From assembly GCF_963583255.1 (NCBI RefSeq), contig NC_084815.1, positions 20,896,307 to 20,960,306 on the forward strand: a stretch of 64,000 nucleotides of DNA, written 5' to 3'. The translations under genes were made by a program, and so were the position numbers. This DNA comes from Pyrus communis (Eukaryota > Streptophyta > Magnoliopsida > Rosales > Rosaceae). The notes under the pieces are model-generated. The model was not told the origin of the DNA. It saw only the letters and a list, made by a program, of their open reading frames with translations, and searched no databases. Below are positions 24,066 through 33,411 of this stretch, in pieces. Numbering within the stretch: the stretch's first letter is position 1; each line of letters opens with the position of its first letter.

Positions 24066-24286
24066 CAGATTTGGCCGATTCTTTTTACTCATGTTTGCAC
24101 AAGACACACAATGTACACACGTTCGATTAGATTTGGTGTAAATATTGATTCATCTCGAATCGTAGCATCCTTGCATTCGTCTTTATTTCTCATCCAAATG
24201 TCTTGACTAAATTTTGTTCATTGTTTTAGCCATAGTTGTTTCCTTGTGTTTTCTTGTTAAGGCATGTCAAATTATCATTACATTTT

Positions 24287-24660
24287 GGGCTCGTTTGGAA
24301 GTGAATTTAAAATAACTGAAAGCACTCTTGGAGAAAATATTTTTGGATTTCAAAATCACTTAAAATGTTTTTTGTAAGAAACACCAATTATGTGTTTCTT
24401 GTAGGAACGAAGCTTATTTTCATAATTTTCGTGCATTTTTACTAATGATTGGTTCTAAAAACATTTTCATCAAAAACGTTTTTAGTCGTTTTGAAAGCAC
24501 TTTGGATTGCAAAAGCACTTTTTAGTGCCTACTAGAGAAGCATCTACCTCGGGTTCTTTAGGCATTTTAGGAAGCACTTGTTCACAAGTGCTAATACTTA
24601 AAAGTGATTCATGAAATGAAAGAAGTATATAAAAAGTGCTTCTTCAAAAAGTGCTTTTAT
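24287..24660. mobile_element. MITE-like element ('GGGCTCGTTTGGAAGTG' family)
   Basis: The left end reads GGGCTCGTTTGGAAGTG. The body shares ordered phrases ('TTATGTG-TTCTTGTAG', 'GATTGGTT…AAAA', 'TTTTCA-CAAAAAC') with the element at about 52000-52225, whose right end is the inverse 'CACTTACAAACGAGTCC'. The right border here is unclear because the terminal repeat is not obvious. No coding capacity. Confidence 0.5.
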
Positions 24661-24898
24661 GATCCAAGGGTACTTTTCCACCCTAAGTCGTTTTGGGAAA
24701 AATGGGCCTAATAGCATATGTCAAGGTCCAACAAAAGCTCTCTCTCTAGTCCGTAGTTGTGTAAAGCAATTTTGGGGTTCGGATTCGACCCGTTTTCGGA
24801 AACGGAAGTATTGTCAGTGGGTCTCTACTCTCTCTCTCTCTCGCTCACCTGAAACCTAAAACGTAGATTTGGACACAGAAAAGGAGAAGGCGAAGAAG

Positions 24899-26041
24899 AT
24901 GGTGAAGGTCGCGACCTACTTCGCTATGACTTTGGGAGCTTTCGTGTTCTGGCAGTCCATGGATAAAGTCCACGTCTGGATCGCCCTGCATCAGGACGAA
25001 AAGGTACTAGCAAATCTCTTTTCGATTGGTCGTATTGGGTTGTTTTTGTTCAAGACTTCGATTGAATTTCAGCTCCACAAGCTCACAATTTAGATGGGTT
25101 CTCATTGAATTGTTCAATTGGTCCTGAAAAATCTTATCTTTTGGAAATTGGCATGAAATTTGGGGGTTAGGTTTACGGGGAATGCAATGTTTGGTTACTG
25201 GGAATTGGGGACTTAATTGAATTTGGAAATTCTCTTTGATTGTTGTTATGATGCTACATTTGTGCGATCAAAGTGACACGCCTGTGTAGAATTCAACCTT
25301 TCATAAGTTATATTCGTTTCGTATCGTGGGGTTTCATATTTGGAGATCGTTTGTGATAAATGCAATGTAGTTGTTATACTCAATTCGTATCCGAGGGAAG
25401 CATAAATGCAATGCTTGGTTACTGGAAATTGGGGATGTAATTCGACTTGGCGTTTCACCCGTAATCATTGTTATTATGCTATATTTATGTGATCAGTCAA
25501 ACTGCTGTGTAGAATTAAACCTTGTTTCATAAGCTATAGTCGTTTCTTACCATGGGATTTCCTATTTGGAGTTCTTCTTCCATGTTGAACAGTTGTGTTG
25601 TGATTTCCTAATGTGTTGCGTATTTTCATTTCTAGTTGTGTTACTTCTCTTTCGTTTGCCTGTGGTAGCTACCGGGTCCATATTACATTCCCTTAATTTC
25701 GGTAGAAATCAGAAACTAGTAAAACCCAGGAACTAGTATTTTCGTACTGAACTACATGTTTAAAGGATAGCAAGAAGCTCGGTTCAGAATCTGATTTGAA
25801 GTCGTGGTCGTTGGTAGTTAGCATTGGCTGCTTATAAATGTGCCTTTTTAGTCACCCTTCTCCGTGTATAAGCCGTTATGTTTTGTTATTGATACTGCTA
25901 ACCATTTCCAAGTTTGGAATGATATTGATTGGGGTGTCGTTAATGTGGCAGCAAGAAAGACTCGAAAGGGAAATGGAGATTAAGAGGGTTAGAGAAGAGC
26001 TGCTGCAGCAGCAAGCCAAACAAAGGGAGACTCAAGCATGA
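24899..26041 (+). CDS. Small single-pass membrane protein, 64 aa, two exons
   Basis: Exons 24899-25003 and 25952-26041 join in frame (35 + 29 codons plus stop). Residues about 3-20 ('KVATYFAMTLGAFVFWQS') form one hydrophobic helix. The rest ('HQDEKQERLEREMEIKR' onward) is a highly charged, probably helical tail ending 'KQRETQA'. I know similar small proteins as unannotated plant ORFs. The layout, an N-terminal membrane anchor followed by a charged E/R/Q-rich helix after a conserved 'QEE/QER'-like junction, resembles the mitochondrial cytochrome-oxidase assembly factor PET117, but that is a hypothesis from shape only. The 948-bp intron contains an old tandem duplication (period about 224 bp). 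The ATG is preceded by a purine-rich leader. The gene follows ATG16 in tandem, about 830 bp downstream. Confidence 0.7.
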
Positions 26042-28190
26042 GCGACTCAGATTTATCTTCTTGTACCTTCGTATTCCGTTGTTTCCTCTACTTCTGATTT
26101 TGTCCGAGCATTGCTCTGTTGAACACAATCACAATTCTGGAATAATTTAACTTGGCATTCACAGAATAGCTAAGTTCTGTCTTATCGATGACTTTACATA
26201 AGCTTTTGAAAATCATGTTGTGTTTTCGGTTGTTTACTTACACTTTGTTGCGCAGTCAGGAATGCATTATCTGAACATTGTTCATATATACCTTCATGGA
26301 TAAATCTGTCACTTGCCAAAGCATTATCGTCATCAATGATTGTAGCAACTTATATTGCATCTCTTCTGCCGACTTGGTTAACATGCGAACACCATATTCA
26401 CTTCACATGTCTAACGGCATGAACTTCTTGGGCCATACTCATCGTGCTGTCATGTCATCGGGATTTTGAGCGGTTAGATTTAAGATGAGTTGCCGTTCTG
26501 GTGGTGATGCATAGATGACATGACCTATCCAAGCAGGTCATCAACAAGCTATTGTGCAGTTTCCATGTAACTGATAGAAGTGAATCATATAGCCAGCAGC
26601 TTTTGGCTTCTGCTGCCAACAGCTTTTGGCTTCTGCTGCTAACAGCTTTTGGAATATTGTTCATCACAAAGATTTTTCTTTTCCCACTTAATCGACTTAT
26701 ATTTTCGTTTTCCTATTAGTTTACGAAAGGCACTAAAATTGAAGATGTACTTAAAATTCTACTTTATCTCTTGTGACTCAAGCTACCTGAGTTTTAGATT
26801 TTCATTCGGAAGAGTACACAAATGTCACGTTTACTTACAAGAAATGAGCATAGAAATTATTTTAATATTTGGTTTTTTTTTTTTTTTTTTTTTTTGGCGT
26901 TTATTAAAATTGGGTGCTGAAATCATTTAAATTCTTAACTTCTTTTGTTCACCGAAAGAATCGAAAAAGTGTGGATTCTACCTTAAAATTTGTAATCACA
27001 TACTTAACAAATAACAATCAGATCAACTAGGAGTTAAGTTAATCTTATTCCTTATTTCCATTTTTGATTCATGATTATTCTAGTAAACACGCTAAAAATA
27101 AGATTATATCTATATATTTTTGTGTTTTGTCGAATTATTGGACTAATCGTGAGATTTGTAAAATATGATTGCAGGTCACATCAGGATAAAAACCATTAAA
27201 ATATTGTTACATGTCACATCATTTGACGATTAAATTTGAGAAACTCTTTAATCCACTTAACATTATTGAAGATTGTTTCTTATAATTTTTTTTTTTAACA
27301 AACGATAAAAGAAAATTAGTGGACATCGAACTTGCACCAGAATACATAAATATAATTGCTTTCTGCCACTGCAGTAACAAGTAATCTGTTGAGCAAGTTT
27401 TGTTTCCAAAAAAGGGATGCAAATCGATAAAAGGCATCCCTCATTTTTCTTGATGAGAAAGGCCTCACTCACTTTCTCTACATGTAGAAGTGAATAGTTA
27501 CCAAAACACTACGCAAGTGTCAAGTAAAGTCCTACAAGCGATGTTTCACATTCTTTTGATTGCTTCGGCCTTTAAGGAATCAAGAGCATCATGTGCGAGG
27601 TTTTTCTCTGGGTTTTCAAGATCTGGAACTCATTTGCGTGTGTTAAAAATTTGAAAGAAAATTGTTATTGACAGTTCAAAATTATTAGTATACACTATTC
27701 TAAGCGCAATCTTTCTTACGTTTCTCTTAAGTATGAATTCATAATGAATTTTTTTTGCAGTGCCAATAGTTATTCCCAAAGATTCTAGTTCTATACAAAG
27801 TTGTTTCGCCAATAAAGTAAAGACTGGATGTCGCTAGACAAAACCATGATCCTCTCTCTCTCTCCATACATGGTGATGGTATAAATTGTTGGGCATGTAA
27901 ACAAACCCTAATCCAATAGCACATTGCTAACTGCTAAACAATACCTACTTTCTTGCTTCCTTTTCTATAAGTTCCATACCAAAATATGAACCCAAAACCC
28001 ACTAATCCAATCTATTAATTGCTTCCACAAACAAACCAAATCCCATTTCCCACACAATCATCACCTCCCATATTTTCTCTCCATCATTAGAAGTTGTTCA
28101 TCTCCACAAGATACCCCATAACTGACTCTCTTTATTATCCTTGTTATCTTCTTCCATTTCATCACCACCATCCCTGTAATTTGTCATCCA
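26042..28190. other. Intergenic region
   Basis: No gene is recognised. A duplicated 31-bp phrase containing 'CAGCTTTTGGCTTCTGCTGC' is at 26597-26652. A poly-T run lies at 26873-26895. Around 27285-27440 a minus-oriented stretch ('TTAACAAACGATAAA') resembles the 3' end of the SINE family seen elsewhere in the window. Confidence 0.45.
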
Positions 28191-28203
28191 TTCTTTGATC
28201 CTC

Positions 28204-28210
28204 TATATAA
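28204..28210 (+). promoter_or_regulatory. TATA box of the KDEL protease gene
   Basis: TATATAA lies 65 bp before the ATG at 28275, a normal spacing for a short plant 5'UTR (start near 28235). The 100 bp upstream are C/T-rich. Confidence 0.6.
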
Positions 28211-28274
28211 GGCAGCATCGGGGTCTTCGTATGCTCATCCTGTGTCGAAACTTGAACCCCAAGCCAGTACAAAA

Positions 28275-29662
28275 ATGACTAAGTTTGTTTGGGTTGCGCT
28301 TGCTCTCTCGCTCACTTTGGTGATTGGGGTTTCTGAGAGTATTGATTACCATGAGAAGGACTTGGCCTCGGAGGAGAGCTTGTGGGACTTGTACGAGAGG
28401 TGGAGGAGCCATCACACGGTTTCCAGGAGCCTTGACGAGAAGCACAAGCGGTTCAATGTGTTTAAAGAGAATGTCAAGCATGTTCACAACACTAACAAAG
28501 GTGATAAGCCTTACAAGCTGAAGCTCAACAAGTTTGCTGACATGACCAACCATGAGTTCAGGAGTGTTTACGCTGGTTCGAAGGTTAAGCACCATAGAAT
28601 GCTCCGAGGGCAGCGCGCTGACAGAGGCTTTCGGTATGAAAATGTTGAGAGTGTCCCACCGTCTGTTGATTGGAGAAGGAATGGTGCTGTCACTCCCATT
28701 AAGGATCAAGGCCAATGCGGTAAGCAAAAATTTGCTATCTGTTATAACCAAGTTTTCCCTTTTTGTTTCGTTCTCTTTCTACAGAATGGTATCTGTATAG
28801 ATTGTTTTAACTGTATTCGTTTGTTTTGATGATATAATCCAGGAAGTTGCTGGGCGTTTTCGACAGTTGCAGCAGTTGAGGGCATCAATCAAATTAAGGC
28901 AAAGGAGCTCGTTTCGTTGTCTGAGCAAGAGCTCGTCGACTGTGACACGGAACAAAACCAAGGATGCAATGGAGGGCTAATGGAACTGGCAATGGAGTTC
29001 ATCAAACACAAGGGAGGCCTGACAACCGAAATTAATTACCCTTACAGAGCAGCAGATTCAACATGTAATGTTGCAAAGGTAATTTTGTTCTTATACATTT
29101 CAGGGATATATCTTTGATCCCTTTTCTGATGCCCCTTTGCTTATGAAAGTGAAATTTTAAGGATATAACCGATACTTTTTATGCAGGAAAACGCTCCGGT
29201 TGTGTCCATTGATGGCCATGAGAGTGTGCCTGCTAATGACGAGGATGCATTGCTCAAAGCAGCTGCAAACCAACCTATTGCTGTCGCCATCGATGCTGGA
29301 GGTTCCGATTTCCAATTCTACGATGAGGTAAAGTTTCTATTAGTAATTTCTAAGTCGAGGGATCATATCTTAATCTGCTGGTCTATGGTTTTCAGGGGGT
29401 ATTTGACGGGAAATGCGGCATAGAGCTTGATCACGGAGTGGCAGTTGTTGGCTACGGAACAACACTTGATGGAACCAAGTATTGGATAGTCAAGAACTCA
29501 TGGGGACCCGAGTGGGGAGAGAAGGGTTACATAAGGATGCAGCGCGGCGTCTCTGCTAAGGAGGGGATCTGTGGAATAGCTATGGAGGCTTCGTATCCCG
29601 TCAAGAACTCTTCGACAAACCCTAAAGCAGCAGCTACCTCAAATCCTAAGGATGAACTCTAA
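28275..29662 (+). CDS. KDEL-tailed papain-type cysteine endopeptidase (CEP/vignain type)
   Basis: This is a C1A protease of the KDEL-CEP group. These proteases are stored in ER-derived ricinosomes and released in programmed cell death, seed protein mobilisation and tapetum breakdown. Exons 28275-28719, 28843-29078, 29187-29327 and 29396-29662 give 362 aa, the usual length. It has a signal peptide (about 1-22) and an I29 inhibitor propeptide with an ERFNIN-like helix ('[18 protein letters not shown]') and '[13 protein letters not shown]'. The mature enzyme starts near residue 127 ('VPPSVDWR'). Catalytic residues are all present: Gln145 in 'DQGQCG', Cys151 in 'GSCWAFS' (the codon for the preceding Gly is split by intron 1), His287 in '[11 protein letters not shown]' and Asn308 in 'KNSWG'. 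The C-terminus is exactly KDEL (359-362), an ER-retention signal. The enzyme should be active. Confidence 0.95.
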
Positions 29663-29877
29663 ACAAAATCCAACCCTCAACTTTAACTTCTGCTGATGCT
29701 GCCTCTGTTATAAAAAAGTTGCATCCCTCATGACCTCATGGCCAAATAATGCCTCCTAGGTTTGAATTATCCATGCATTATCTAAGATCTGTAACTGGTC
29801 TGCTAAAAAGAAATAACATTGTCGATTTAATCTCCTCAAACCCGGAAACTCATACAAAAGAAGCTTCGATATATAAA

Positions 29878-30334
29878 TGAAGAAAGTTGGGGTTTCATCA
29901 TAAAATTAATTGACAATATAAGAATAGCCCAACCTCTTATAAGCTCATGCAAGGTCCCTCCTCCCATTGTAAGACTCATTCTCAACACGCCCCGCACGTG
30001 TGGAGAATTTTCAAGCCTAATACTTGGACAATACAACGGTAACACGCCCACTAGGACAACACAACGAAAACATGCCCCCACATGTGTGGGGAATCAAACA
30101 GCAACACGCCTCCACACTTGTGGGGAATTTTCAAGCTTAACATGTGGACAACACAACGTGATGATGTGGTGTGCGTGTGGCCGTTTGGCTTCACACATGG
30201 GACAACCTGCTCTGATACCATGAAGAAAGTTGAGATTCCATCATAAAACCAATTGGCAATATAAGAAGTAGTCCAACCTCTTATATGCCCATATATAATC
30301 CCTCATCTCATCAATGTGAGACCTATTCTCAACA
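29878..30334 (-). mobile_element. Intact TRIM retrotransposon, 457 bp
   Basis: LTRs at 29878-29987 and 30221-30334 start TGAAGAAAGTTG and end TCTCAACA. The flanking 5-bp duplication is exact: ATAAA at 29873-29877 and 30335-30339. The primer binding site lies directly beside the right LTR on the minus strand (TGGTATCAGAGC, complement of 30209-30220), so the element runs right to left. The internal 233 bp contain repeated 'ACACGCC…GTGTGG' and 'AATTTTCAAGC-TAA' phrases and no open frame. Degenerate relatives are at 35842-36165 and 36600-37034. Confidence 0.88.
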
Positions 30335-30562
30335 ATAAAAACATGACGCTAAATATACATAAGCGATATAAGTACACAAAAATCAAACCCTAAACTCTTG
30401 AATCCCAACCGATGCCACAATGTTTCATTACTACATTTCTGGTTCCACTTCGAACCTCATTTATTTAAAATCCGCAAGATATTGACGCATCATATGTTAT
30501 CGTTGGTGACTACAACTCAGGAAGATTTTCAATCATATCGCATCAAATGCATGCAGAACTTA

Positions 30563-31797
30563 TCAACCGTAGCATCTGATGGGATCAGTGCAACCCTTTT
30601 CGGCAGATTGTTTGTTGCCTCTACGTCCTCCTTTTTCGAGATATTGCTGGTGGTACTCCTCTGCCCTGTAAAACTTCTTCGCCGGGAGGATCTCTGTCAC
30701 CACCTCCGTATCGTTCAACTCCGCCTGCTTTGCTGCCTTTGATTCCTCGGCCAGACGAGCCTGGTTTTCATTGTAGAAGTAGATTCCGGATCGGTATTGT
30801 GTACCAACATCCCCTCCCTCATACATAACACAAAATTTATTTAATAAAAAACAATCATGAACCAATTGTTAGCCCAAAATGTAGTGCAACAACTCGAGCC
30901 CATCTCGATTACATAATTATTTGAGAAACGTACACAAACAATACTGGTTATAAACTTTTAATCAAAAACAAAAAATGGGTATCGAACGAGCAATAACATG
31001 TATATAAACCAAGGTATACTCTTTACCAACAGAACCAGGTTGTAAGGGAAAAAAAAGAAACCAAACTCGGTATTTGGGTTGTAACGGTTAATGTTTTTCA
31101 ACTAAATTACACTCAAGGTACTTTCAGTTGGATTTTCGATCAAAAGTTCGTAACTAATTTTATTGCCCCCAATTACCTAATTTTTCCACCAAAAAACACA
31201 AGCTTTGCTGTAATTTAGCAATCGCTAAGACATTATGGCAGTAACATAAAATAAAATAAAATAAAATAAATAATAAATAAGGTTGTGCCACCAGTGTTCT
31301 TTTACTCTTGTTTTTAAGGCCAAAGAGCAAAAAGAAAAAAGAAAAGAAAAGAAAATGATAAGCACAAAATACAACTCCATGCGTCAAAAAGTAGGAGGCG
31401 CTGGAAAAACAACAATGATTCGGCCACAAAATCAACGGCCCATAAAAATGAAAAACCAAATTACCTGGCGATTGAGGGTCGTTGGATCATGACGATCCCA
31501 AAACACAGAGAGAAGATCCGTATAGGAGCAGACTTCCGGGTCAAATTGGACCCGAACCACCTCCGAGTGGTTCGTGCTTCCGGAGCAGACCAATTTGTAA
31601 TTCGGATTGTCCACGTGGCCCTGGGAGTACCCGACCTCGGTCTTCACCACCCAGACCACCCGCTGGAACCTCAGCTCCGCACCCCAGAAGCATCCGGATC
31701 CGAATTGGGCGAACTCGTGACCCTGATTGTCCGGAGCGTCCGAGTCCCGGCCCAAATCCGGGTTGTTGACGGCATAGTTACCGGAAGCGGCGGCCAT
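30563..31797 (-). CDS. MSRA: Peptide methionine-S-sulfoxide reductase A (cytosolic type)
   Basis: MSRA reduces methionine-S-sulfoxide in free and protein-bound form and repairs oxidative damage using thioredoxin. There are two exons on the minus strand: 31465-31797 (111 codons) and 30563-30817 (84 codons plus stop), together 195 aa. The catalytic motif 'GCFWG' has Cys36. 'GYSQGHVDNPNYK', 'NHSEVVRV' and 'HDPTTLNRQ' follow, then after the intron 'GGDVGTQYRSGIYF'. C-terminal resolving cysteines are in 'KGCTDPIRCYG' (187 and 193). No transit peptide precedes the core: only about 30 polar residues, so I infer a cytosolic isoform. The 647-bp intron is AT-rich. The start ATG is the only one upstream of the core. 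The gene is intact. Confidence 0.93.
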
Positions 31798-31989
31798 TGT
31801 TCTCGCTGATTAATTTCCTTATTGTGAATTTGTGGGAAGTGTGGTAGTTATGCAGCGCTGCTGAAGTCAACAGCTTACAACGACGTGTCGGTTTCACGTT
31901 CAGAATCACTTTGCTAAAAGCGTAAAACTATATGTCATGTATCTTGTTTCTTCAGATAAAAATATATTAGTACAGAAAACGATACATTG

Positions 31990-32071
31990 GTGGACGTGCC
32001 GGAGTGGTTATCGGGCATGACTAGAAATCATGTGGGCTCTGCCCGCGCAGGTTCGAATCCTGCCGTCCACG
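31990..32071 (+). tRNA. tRNA-Ser (anticodon AGA)
   Basis: An 82-nt sequence folds as a class II tRNA. The acceptor stem is GTGGACG paired with CGTCCAC. The anticodon stem CATGA/TCATG encloses the loop CTAGAAA, with anticodon AGA at 32023-32025. The long variable arm is 'TGGGCTCTGCCCG', and the T arm contains GGTTCGAATCC. A run of six T at 32072-32077 is the Pol III terminator. There is no intron, and CCA is not encoded, as expected for eukaryotes. It looks functional. Confidence 0.96.
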
Positions 32072-32133
32072 TTTTTTCACTTCCAATTTCCAAATTATTC
32101 ATTAATTTTTCTATCAAAGTTGTCATTTTTTAA

Positions 32134-32506
32134 GATCATCTTCAATGGTTGAGCTAAAAGCCAAATTTTTTAACCCGGAAATTTAACTTTTAGTCCAGAA
32201 ATAACTTTTCTGCTTCAACCGTTCTAACTTAAAATTTAAGCCCGAGATTATTAAAAAAAGAACTTAGGCTATTTTTTTTGTTAATATAATTTTTTTAAAA
32301 AAATAAATAAATATGTAGACTATCGTAAATTAATTTTATAAACATTTTAATCTAAAAAAATTTAAATTCCGATAAATATTGGATGGATGAATTTGGCATT
32401 GATTTAGCATTTAGCATTTAGCTCAAAATTTCCCCTTGGGTTGGAGTGGGTTTAGAGGGAAATTTTAGGGGGTAATTTGGCTTTTAGCCCACCATTGGAG
32501 TTGGTC
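32134..32506. mobile_element. Tourist-like MITE with TAA target site
   Basis: The left end reads GATCATCTTCAATGGTTGAG and the right end, inverted, reads GACCAACTCCAATGGTGGG. Matching continues with 'GCTAAAAGCCAAATT' in both. Both ends are flanked by TAA (32131-32133, 32507-32509), the usual PIF/Harbinger (Tourist) target. No coding capacity. Confidence 0.7.
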
Positions 32507-32614
32507 TAAGTAAAATCGAGTTTGAAGCAACTAATGTGGTTGGTTTTTTGGTGAACATGCAACTAAGGTTGTTTGATGAAGTTTTTCTTATATAACAACT
32601 ATATTGGCTTAGGT

Positions 32615-32775
32615 CATTCAGTATTATGGTATGGTGATATTCTTTTTCACTTATAAGTGAGAATTTTTAAGTTCAAATCTCGTAGTTAATGAATTCGATA
32701 TCAAATTAGGTTGTTTATTATGTAGTTTAGCCGAATTCCTCTTCTCTTAGCGTAAAGTATATTGTTATACTAATA
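32615..32775 (+). mobile_element. SINE-like element, copy 1
   Basis: The sequence 'TATGGTGATATTC-TTTTTCACTTATAAGTGAGAA' is followed by a box-B-like 'AAGTTCAAATCTCG' and a 3' part '…AGTTTAGCC…CTTAGCGTAAAGTATATTGTTA'. The same order of blocks is seen at 38950-39096 and, inverted, at 53316-53465. tRNA-derived SINE is my reading of the box-B-like motif and the shared 3' end; borders are approximate. Confidence 0.5.
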
Positions 32776-32980
32776 CATACATATATATATATAGGCTAAT
32801 TGTTTGGTTGAATGTAGAAGAATCTGGAAATGGATTTGTTTTTGGGCTTCTCATTTCGATGCATTTTATCAGGTAAAGTAAGATCCATGAGCTTTAGAAA
32901 CGGATCCGCCAAGAAAGGCCCAAGTACTAAATAAGATGAGAGTGTGGGGGCCCAAAACGAATAAGAAGAACAAAACTCAA

Positions 32981-33146
32981 TCCCACATCCAGACCCGGCT
33001 TTTTAGAAAGTTTCTATGTGGTACCAACAAGAAGATTTCTGTCGCATCCAGGAGATTTGATGAAATTGGAATGATAGAGAGAAGATTTGTATGACCCATG
33101 TACAAGAACGACACATTAATTGAGAAAAGGTCCAAAATGTTATTTG
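32981..33146 (+). ncRNA. U6 snRNA-like gene, degenerate (likely pseudogene)
   Basis: From 33059 the sequence follows plant U6 almost base for base: 'GATGAAATTGGAATGATAGA', 'GAGAAGATTTGTATGACCC', 'GACACATTAATTGAGAAAAG', 'GTCCAAAATG', then a weak T-rich end near 33140. Upstream, TCCCACATCC at 32981-32990 resembles the plant snRNA upstream sequence element, and a TTTTTAG stretch near 33000 could stand for the TATA box, with approximately U6-like spacing. Substitutions fall in positions that are invariant in U6, including the ACAGAGA box region (ATAGAGA) and the catalytic AGC triad area (TTTGTATG instead of TTAGCATG). I read it as a non-functional copy that kept its promoter remnant. Confidence 0.7.
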
Positions 33147-33374
33147 CCCCGCTAATCCAGTAGCTACAGAGGTCCAGTGTCCAACCATGTCCATATGCAG
33201 AAGACGATATGATCGGAGGAGATTCATTGAATTTTTCCTCTTACGAGGACATCAAATTAGCCCCAAATGATGCCGAACACCTTTTTGAGGTCAAGATCTT
33301 CCTACTAAATTTAAGGTTTTTATCCATCACTCTCCGCACTGCATTTAAAGTTCTTTTACCATTTTTCTGACATC

Positions 33375-33411
33375 AGAACGATAAAGAAGATTAGCATGAC
33401 CGCTACGCAAG
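33375..33411 (+). ncRNA. Second U6 snRNA fragment (pseudogene)
   Basis: 'AGAACGATAAAGAAGATTAG' followed by 'CATGACCGCTACGCAAG' matches the central, most conserved part of U6, including the AAGATTAGCATG and CGCAAG blocks. The preceding 'CTGACATCAG' may be a remnant of the 5' half. It ends without the 3' part. It lies 230-320 bp downstream of the larger U6-like copy and differs from it, so the two are not a recent tandem duplicate. Confidence 0.65.

Noticed and set aside
30563..30865. MSRA exon 2 as an independent 100-aa gene
   Set aside because: Its first 16 residues are intron sequence; the real exon starts at the acceptor next to 30817 and joins exon 1 in frame.
31482..31809. 95-106-codon plus-strand frames opposite MSRA exon 1
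   Set aside because: Proline/arginine-rich shadow of the GC-rich exon on the other strand.
33003..33227. 75-codon minus-strand frame with Trp/Phe-rich text
   Set aside because: It is the antisense of the U6-like copy; its odd composition is explained by that RNA sequence.
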